Source of the DNA: Stephanodiscus triporus
Lineage: Eukaryota; Bacillariophyta; Thalassiosirophyceae; Thalassiosirales; Thalassiosiraceae
Length of the DNA: 13,090 nucleotides
Direction of reading: 5' to 3'
Assembly: GCA_036939755.1 (NCBI GenBank)
Contig: JALLAZ010000650.1
Span: forward strand, 1-13,090
Part shown: positions 7,331 through 13,090 of the stretch, piece by piece
How positions within the stretch are numbered: position 1 is the stretch's first letter
Layout: each line of letters starts with the position of its first letter
Position numbers and translations under genes: made by a program
The notes under the pieces: model-generated
Told to the model about the DNA's origin: nothing
What the model saw: the letters and a program-made list of their open reading frames with translations, nothing else
Database searches by the model: none

Positions 7331-10300
7331 ATGAACTCCAATCTGCTGGAAATCATCGCGGGCGAAGGCGGCGTGGACGACATCCTCGTCCCGCGCCCGC
7401 GCCCGTCGTCCGGGGGGGAGAGTGGCGGCGATCACGGGCGACTGCAGCGGGAGGAATACCGCGGCACGACCAATTACCTCGGGCTGAACCTCGGCCGATC
7501 CAAGTCGGCCGCGCCGGAGACGTGGGAATATTCCAAATTCCCGTCGTCCGCGAGGTCCGCGGGGAACAACATTGGCGGAGGCGTCGATCTTTTCGGGGGC
7601 GGGGTCGGGGGCGGCGGCGGTCGTCACCGCCGCGGCTTCTTCGACGACGACGACGACGACGAGGAGGAGGATCGGGATCAGCAGCACGCGGCGCTCATGC
7701 AGTTCGCGTCGCGCCGTCCCGCGTCGACGGGGGTCATCGGACAGCGTCCGAATTCCATCGACGTGCGCGGCGAGGGGGGGAGCGGCAAGGGCGGGGACGT
7801 CGATTCCATACTCGAGACGCTGGGACTTACGTTCGAGCCGATGGCGGGCCCCGGCAAGCGGCCACCTCCCCCTCCCCCCTCCTCCTCCTCCCTGGGCGGG
7901 ATCGGGGATTCCGCCCCCGGTGGCCCCTCCCTCGTCGCTGGGGCGCATCGCTCGCACGCGAAGTCCATCATGGAGAAAATCAACGAGCAGCGGCAGGGCC
8001 AGGACGATGGGACGGCGAATTATTTCGCAACGGGCGACCACCAGCGGGGGGAAACGCCGACGAGGTTGGGCAGCGTGTTATTCTCGAATAATCAGGGCGG
8101 CGGCGGCCAGATGGGATTGCAGGGCAATGTCGGTCCTACTTCGCCGACTTCGACGATGGCCGCCCATCAGTATCAGCTGGAGCCGAAGCAACCTTTGCCG
8201 GGACAGTCAGGACAGGGTCAGGGGGGCGGATATTTTGGACGGCAGCAGGAGCAGCAGCAGCAGCAGACACGGCAGGTCCACGCGAGTCACTACACGTCGC
8301 AGGTTCGCCAACCCCACCACCAGGATCAATTGCAGCAGCAGCAGCAGGCGTATTACTCCCAAGATTTCAGGGCGCAACAGCAGGCCAACATGAGCATGAT
8401 GCACGGCGGGGCCGTCCTGCAGATGAACGCCGGCCAGCAGCAGACCATCTACCATATCAACGCCCCCTCCGTGTCCCCCTACGGCTTCGATTATCAAAAT
8501 CCCCAGCATCCACACCTCAACCAGCACGTCGTGCCGACGAACCACATTCTCCTGCCCCAGCACCAGCAGATATCCGGGGGGGGCGTGCAGATGCACGGCC
8601 ACCAACCCCAGTACATCTCCATCGTGCCGATCCATGCCGCGCAGTTCGGGGGGGGTTCGCAAGGACAAGGCCACGGGCCGCAGACGTACGCTTACGTCCA
8701 GTACGGGGACGGCGCCGTCCCGCCGACGTTGGTCGCCGCGACGTCTCTCGGGGGGGGAGGAGGACTCGGGACGACGACTACGACCTACGTCATGGGACCC
8801 AACGGGCCCATCGCGGTATCGTCCGCGGGCGGCGCCCCCCCCGGAATGACGCCGATCAATGTCGTGAATTACGGCGGGGGGCATCATAACGGCTCCTCCC
8901 CGCCCGGGATGCGAACCCCCACCCGCACGGGGGGCGCCAAATCGCCGGATCGGACGAACAGCGGATTCGGTGGTGGCGGTGGGGGCGGGCGGGGGAGCGG
9001 AAACAAAAAGAACGCACTGACAAGTCCCAGGGGGGCGAAGCAGCAGCGCGGTGCGGACAAGAATGTCTCCACCCCCTCCAGGCTCGGTCCGGAGGCGAGT
9101 AACCTCCTGAACGAGATCCGCGGGGCGAAGAGCAGGAGTCAGTGGACGATACACGACATACGTGGACACGTGGTGGAGTTCTGCCTCGATCAGAACGGCT
9201 CGCGTTTCATCCAGCAGAGGCTGGAGGTAGCCGACGCCAACGAGAAGGATTCGGTGATGGACGAGATCATACCGGCAATCAAGGAGTTACAGAACGACGT
9301 ATTCGGAAATTATGTGGTGCAGAAGCTCTACGAGTTTGGGACGCAGAGCATGAAGAAGGATCTCAAGGCCACATTGACGGGGAACATGCTCATTCTCTCC
9401 TTGCAAATGTATGGGTAAGATGCAATCGTCATTCAGGGTTGAAAAATTTACTGCTGCAATTCTCATGCAGGGTTGTTATTACCTCGAGCTCGATGTCTCA
9501 CCCATGCCATTTGTCGTACGTCTCTTGTTTTAAACGAGTAGGTGCAGAGTGATTCAGAAGGCCTTAGAGTCGCTCGACTACGATGACTTGTGCGAGCTCA
9601 TTCAAGAGTTCGATTCTTATGTTTTGACTTGTATCCAAGATCAAAATGGCAACCACGTCATGCAAAAGTGTATTGAGGTTATGAGTGTGAAAGCTAAGGT
9701 CTCCGAGTACATTTCTCAGAGAATTCAGTTCATCGTTGACGATGTCCTTGCGAACGTTAAGACTCTCTGCTGCCATCCATACGGATGCCGTGTGCTCCAG
9801 CGCATGCTAGAACACTGTGTGGAATCCCAAAAGACGGCCACCCTGGACGAGATCCAGCGCTGCCACAGGTTTTTGTTGGATGATCAGTATGGGAACTACG
9901 TCATTCAGCACGTGTTGCAGTATGGGCGCGAATCCGACAGAGACTCGCTGCTGAAAATTATTGTTGAAAACGACTTATTGAAGCTGTCGAGGCAGAAATT
10001 CGCCAGCAACGTGGTGGAAAAACTGCTGAAGTATGGCAACTCCAATCAACGCAATGCAATTGTTCGTGAAATGCTCGAGGTGAGCTTTTTGCGTAGTTTA
10101 TTCTTCCCAACACCTTGAGTATTATCTTTTTCTCATTTTTTCAATCGTTTTGTGCGCTAAGTTGGTATATGAAAGCCGGGATGGTGTCGGCAGCAGCGTA
10201 GTGCTGCTAATGGTGAGGGATGCGTACGCTAATTACGTGGTGCAAACCGCAATCGACGTAGTTCCCGAGGGAAATGAAAAACGCATGCTGCTCCAGGAGC

Positions 10301-10467
10301 TCAAGGCCCACGAGGTCCAGTTAGTAAGTGGAATATTATTGAGTCCGGTTGTGTTTATCAAAAGTTCCCCGTATTTTTCTAATCATGTTCTGTTGCTTTT
10401 CTCTACTTCCGAACAACAGCGAAACTACACGTTCGCCAAACATATTGTTGCAAAGCTTTGCACGTAG
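7331..10467 (+). CDS. Pumilio/FBF (PUF) family RNA-binding protein, four exons, 943 aa
   Basis: PUF proteins bind single-stranded mRNA, usually in 3' UTRs, and repress translation or promote decay in the cytoplasm. Exons are 7331-9414, 9542-10079, 10162-10323 and 10420-10467; joined they keep one frame through to TAG 10465-10467. ATG 7331 directly follows an in-frame TGA. Residues 1 to about 590 are low in complexity: an Asp/Glu run near 104-115, a Pro-Ser run, Gln-rich tracts near 300-375 and many Gly runs. The PUF domain (about 595-943) has eight repeats with contact residues S624/R625/Q628, N660/Y661/Q664, C696/R697/Q700, N732/H733/Q736, C777/R778/Q781, N813/Y814/Q817, S850/N851/E854 and N898/Y899/Q902. 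These equal the human PUM1 set, so the predicted target is UGUANAUA. Exon 1 is far richer in G+C than exons 2-4. Confidence 0.93.
9415..9541 (+). other. Intron 1 of the PUF gene (127 bp)
   Basis: Donor GTAAGA, acceptor TAG at 9539-9541. Splicing here joins Y-G to C-R-V-I-Q and restores repeat 3. A second acceptor, CAG ending at 9547, is 6 nt downstream and also in frame, but would remove C696 and R697. Without splicing the frame stops at 9416-9418. Confidence 0.9.
10080..10161 (+). other. Intron 2 of the PUF gene (82 bp)
   Basis: Donor GTGAGC after a complete Glu codon, acceptor CTAAG at 10157-10161, with a T-rich tract before it. Splicing joins E-M-L-E to L-V-Y-E between repeats 7 and 8 in phase 0. 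Confidence 0.85.
10324..10419 (+). other. Intron 3 of the PUF gene (96 bp)
   Basis: Donor GTAAGT after a Leu codon, acceptor ACAG at 10416-10419, with a TCTAATC branch-like motif and a pyrimidine tract. Splicing restores the end of the PUF domain (R-N-Y-T-F-A-K-H-I-V-A-K-L). Confidence 0.9.
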
Positions 10468-10973
10468 TAATAATATCGTTGATTTTTGCCAATCGATTTG
10501 AAACGAAACCTTCGCTCGAGTTGAGATAGAGGCTATTAGATACGAAAGGAAGTGGATTTATCTATTTTGTACAGACAAAAGCTGGTCTGATAGATGTGTT
10601 CGGATTTAATGAACAAAATGTACGTAAAAGTATTCTGTGATGGGAAGGGCACTTACCTCTCAGGAATGATGTCTGAAGGCGATACCTTGTCCTATCAACA
10701 GCGTTACATAATAATTGCAATTGTTATTTTAACTAAATGCACAAACTTCTAAATTAACCTGCAACCATCTTTAAGAAGGCTCTTTTCTCTAAGAGAAAGA
10801 ACTTCGGAGAACTTATCCCGCGCAATAGTTTTGGTCACATAATGTTCATTGTTTTTAGATTTCACTGATCAAAGATCTCATTTAAAGCAGCGGCCAGTAA
10901 CAAAGTAACTTACGTTGGGTTTTACAGTTGCTCAGGTATCTTGAGCTGACTCTGTCATTTTTTTCTCGTAATA
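10468..10973. other. Convergent 3' intergenic region between PUF and methyltransferase genes
   Basis: This 506-bp stretch is AT-rich and should hold the 3' UTRs and poly(A) sites of both genes. I see no RNA gene, element or convincing coding region. On the - strand GAGGTAAGTG (near 10649-10658) and a GTAAGTTA (near 10908-10915) resemble splice donors and could mark an intron in the methyltransferase 3' UTR, but no matching acceptor can be assigned. UGUACAGA and UGUACGUA on the + strand are near misses to the PUF motif. Confidence 0.6.
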
Positions 10974-12641
10974 TTATTGTAGTACAAGGCAACCAACAGG
11001 GAGGGGCACTGGACTTTTGCGAAGCGCAGAACACGCCAAGTCCACAGCCACACTACGACCCTTAGTTGTCCAATTTTTAGCTTCTTTCCCCGTATTCACG
11101 CCCACTGTATCCAATACCCTACCGGCCAATGACGCTATGAGAGGTGGGCAGACTGAATTTCCAATCATTCGATATCCCTCCTTTCTATGAGCCATTTTGC
11201 CCTGCCCTGGACGAACTGGGCAAAACTCATACGAATTTGGAAAACCCATGATCCGCGCGCATTCACGTACCGAGAATCTCCTCGGTAGGTGGGGCGCAGA
11301 CGATGGCACCAACTGAGAGTCACCTCTACCCACAGCATTTCCGTAGTGACTTGTGAGTGTATCACAATGTCTATTCGGCCACGCCAAATGACTGGGCTTC
11401 CATCGGTTGTTTTGAGAAAGCTTGCTCCATGTCGATCGAGAGAGACGCAACTCATTTAATTCAGATGTTGGCAGCGTGTCATAGTCTAAGATGTCATGGG
11501 AGCATAGTTTCAGATCTGGAACATATGGGAATTGAAATATAGAGGAGTCAAAAGGAGATAACGACGGAGTATCCTGCGAAGATGTATGTGGGCCACCTGG
11601 TACCTTCGATGCAACCAGATCATTGCGCAAACCAACGAAGAACAAACGCTTCCGACTGGTTGCACACAGTCCCCTTGCAGAACATATTTCTGCCGTGACT
11701 CTATATCCTGCCGCACAGAGTGCGTCCACGATGATGTTCAAAGTTTCCTTCATCCCCGCCAATCCTGGCACATTTTCTAGCAGAAACCCTTTCGGCTTTG
11801 ACAGCTCCAACATGCGAACAATTTGTAGGAATAATTGACCACGTCCTTTATCGCAAGCTAACCCAGGCTGTTCTCCCAGAGCGGAAAATGGTTGGCAGGG
11901 GAAACCCGCAACTAGAAGGTCGAGATTTTTCGGGAATGCTTCGTCGGGAACGCTGTAGATGTCACCGTGAATGCATCGGGAAGGTGTGTCAAAATTCAAG
12001 GCGTATGTCTCTCGGCAGCGTTCATCGATCTCAGAGTAGAACACGCACTTGCCTCCTAGTCTATCCAATGCAACTCCAAAGCCGCCGATCCCCCCAAACA
12101 TTTCTGCATATGAGAAAGCAGGCACATGCGGCACATTGTCGAAATGATTTGCATTCACACTCTTTGGAACAATGACAGGCAGGCAAAAGTCAGTTGGCTC
12201 TAATTCTGGGTGTATCCGTGCGTCAATTTCCGGTTCATTAAGATCTGTCCGGTGATTTCGTACATAATTTTTTTCCACAATCGATACCCCTTCCATTTCC
12301 AACAAACTATTGAGCTCAGGTGATGTCATGTTTTCTTGATAACACACGGGTATGCCATTGACGGATTTGTCCACTTTATGTGTACGGCTTCCAAAGCGAC
12401 CTTCTAGATGCCACTGCCGCGGAACGGCATCGCAAGCGAGTAATGTTTGGTACGCAGATTTAGTTAACCGAGGAGGTAGATGGAGGACATATTCTTTGAG
12501 GATACACCCGCTAGGCATTCGTCCTTTGGAACATTCGACTAAACCATGATAGAGTGATGACGATGACGATGCGCAGATTCCATCTAGAGCTGAATTAGTC
12601 ACTTTCCGCCTTTTCGGTGGCAGAGGGGACTCGTTGGCCAT
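10974..12641 (-). CDS. C5 cytosine-specific DNA methyltransferase, bacterial type (555 aa)
   Basis: It should transfer a methyl group from S-adenosylmethionine to carbon 5 of cytosine in DNA, presumably in the nucleus. Motif I is F-x-G-G-I-G-G-F-G in 178-190, ending in an acidic pair near 204-206. Motif IV is G-F-P-C-Q-P-F at 246-252 with catalytic C249. Motif VI E-N-V is at 289-291 and motif VIII at about 328-332. A target-recognition region spans about 340-450. Motif IX is R-R-F-S-V-R-E-C-A-R-I-M-G-F-P at 454-468 and motif X is G-N-S-V at 494-497. Motif VIII reads T-S-R-K-R where Q-x-R-x-R is usual. Residues 1-177 carry no recognised chromatin domain, but P-P-K-R-R-K-V at 8-14 resembles the SV40 nuclear localisation signal. 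GCCGCCATGG is a Kozak-like start. No intron is needed. The G-F-P-C-Q-P-F motif argues against DNMT2; long animal or plant-type regulatory domains are absent, and bacterial origin by old transfer is plausible. Confidence 0.93.
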   Translation of the reverse strand: MANESPLPPKRRKVTNSALDGICASSSSSLYHGLVECSKGRMPSGCILKEYVLHLPPRLTKSAYQTLLACDAVPRQWHLEGRFGSRTHKVDKSVNGIPVCYQENMTSPELNSLLEMEGVSIVEKNYVRNHRTDLNEPEIDARIHPELEPTDFCLPVIVPKSVNANHFDNVPHVPAFSYAEMFGGIGGFGVALDRLGGKCVFYSEIDERCRETYALNFDTPSRCIHGDIYSVPDEAFPKNLDLLVAGFPCQPFSALGEQPGLACDKGRGQLFLQIVRMLELSKPKGFLLENVPGLAGMKETLNIIVDALCAAGYRVTAEICSARGLCATSRKRLFFVGLRNDLVASKVPGGPHTSSQDTPSLSPFDSSIFQFPYVPDLKLCSHDILDYDTLPTSELNELRLSRSTWSKLSQNNRWKPSHLAWPNRHCDTLTSHYGNAVGRGDSQLVPSSAPHLPRRFSVRECARIMGFPNSYEFCPVRPGQGKMAHRKEGYRMIGNSVCPPLIASLAGRVLDTVGVNTGKEAKNWTTKGRSVAVDLACSALRKSPVPLPVGCLVLQ

Positions 12642-12854
12642 GGCGGCGGTTGGTGTTTACTAGTTTACTGGCTCGAGGTTAGGGACGGGGTGCTGGAGAC
12701 AATTTCGCTTGTGAAGACGAAAAATGAGCGGCGAGTGCGCCCCCGCCCCCCCCAAACATATCTGCTACGATGCGTGGGAACTAAATAGGAGCGAATGACC
12801 GAGAATCAGGAATCAGGACCTATCAGAACCAGAACCCCGGCCGGAGCATGGAGC
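12642..12854. promoter_or_regulatory. Shared divergent promoter region of the methyltransferase and the gene at the right edge
   Basis: Only 213 bp separate the two start codons, so both promoters must lie here or overlap the neighbouring genes. It holds a C-rich run near 12738-12755 (CGCCCCCGCC followed by more C), a short direct repeat AATCAGG twice near 12805-12819, and GAGCATG twice in tandem just before the + strand start. No clear TATA box is seen. The first GAGCATG carries an out-of-frame ATG at 12848 that would open a short overlapping uORF. Confidence 0.45.
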
Positions 12855-13090
12855 ATGGTACCAAACTCACTTTCGCTCGACGTCGAAGAGGCGGAAGCAC
12901 CCACGCAAGAGATGAGTTTTCATTGTCGCCCACCTCATAGTCCGCGAAGCAGCTTCATGATAGCTCTCATAGCTGTCTTCGTGGCAGCTCTACTACTTGC
13001 CGCGCCCCTCGAGATTGAAGGTCTTGCTTTGGCGACGAGGACGCATAAGATACATTATGTGCCAAAAATCAACACGCAGAAATCGCACGA
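12855..13090 (+). CDS. 5' part of a gene for a secreted or membrane-anchored protein, cut by the window end
   Basis: An open frame from ATG 12855 runs 78 codons without a stop to the end of the window. Residues 1-34 are polar. Residues 35-51 form a hydrophobic stretch (M-I-A-L-I-A-V-F-V-A-A-L-L-L-A-A-P), followed by more polar and basic sequence. If translation starts at the internal ATG 12957 this becomes a classic cleavable signal peptide ending near A-L-A. From the upstream ATGs (12855 or 12912) it looks like a signal anchor of a type II membrane protein. No diatom plastid-type A-S-A-F motif is visible. The function cannot be told from this much sequence. The divergent arrangement with the methyltransferase supports a real 5' end here. 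Confidence 0.55.
   Translation, partial: MVPNSLSLDVEEAEAPTQEMSFHCRPPHSPRSSFMIALIAVFVAALLLAAPLEIEGLALATRTHKIHYVPKINTQKSH

Noticed and set aside
7232..9169. Long - strand and alternative + strand frames over PUF exon 1 (up to 320 codons)
   Set aside because: GC-rich low-complexity sequence creates open shadow frames; the PUF frame is the one with domain support and correct splicing.
10618..10752. 44-codon + strand ORF in the PUF 3' region
   Set aside because: Length is not significant in this context, there is no recognisable motif, and it lies in the likely 3' UTR.

Overview
This is a nuclear window from a eukaryote. The Pumilio-family gene has three short GT-AG introns, and the cytosine methyltransferase starts in a Kozak-like context with a nuclear-localisation-type motif at its N-terminus. 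Small introns, compact intergenic spaces and a bacterial-type C5-methyltransferase beside a RecQ-like helicase unit suggest a unicellular alga, most likely a diatom or another stramenopile. The lineage is an inference, not something the sequence proves.

Left part (1 to about 6.9-7.2 kb): a compact pair of convergent long genes with only 17 bp between their stop codons. The + strand gene encodes a 1404-residue protein I do not recognise. The - strand gene encodes a RecQ-like superfamily 2 helicase. Its helicase core (607 aa from the likely start) and its RecQ-type zinc-binding region (183 aa) now lie in two reading frames that meet at TAATG. Tight packing, no detectable introns, a rapidly evolving acidic tandem repeat and the frameshift make it plausible that this pair is the coding part of a mobile element or its decaying copy. 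The large protein has a weak tyrosine-recombinase-like H-x8-Y signature near its C-terminus. No element ends were found; the left end may lie outside the window.

Middle (about 7.3-10.5 kb): a complete PUF (Pumilio/FBF) RNA-binding gene in four exons, coding for 943 residues. It has a long disordered Gly/Gln/Asp-rich N-terminus and eight PUF repeats. All eight RNA-contact triplets match human PUM1, so the predicted target is UGUANAUA. One such site lies 28 nt upstream of its own start codon. Intron 1 has two in-frame acceptors 6 nt apart; use of the second would remove two of the three base-recognition residues of repeat 3.

Right part (about 10.97-13.09 kb): a single-exon bacterial-type C5 cytosine-DNA methyltransferase on the - strand with an SV40-like basic motif. 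A divergent + strand gene shares its 213-bp intergenic region. It encodes a protein with an N-terminal hydrophobic signal or anchor segment and runs off the window end. The PUF, methyltransferase and signal-bearing genes look like ordinary host genes; the left pair looks accessory.
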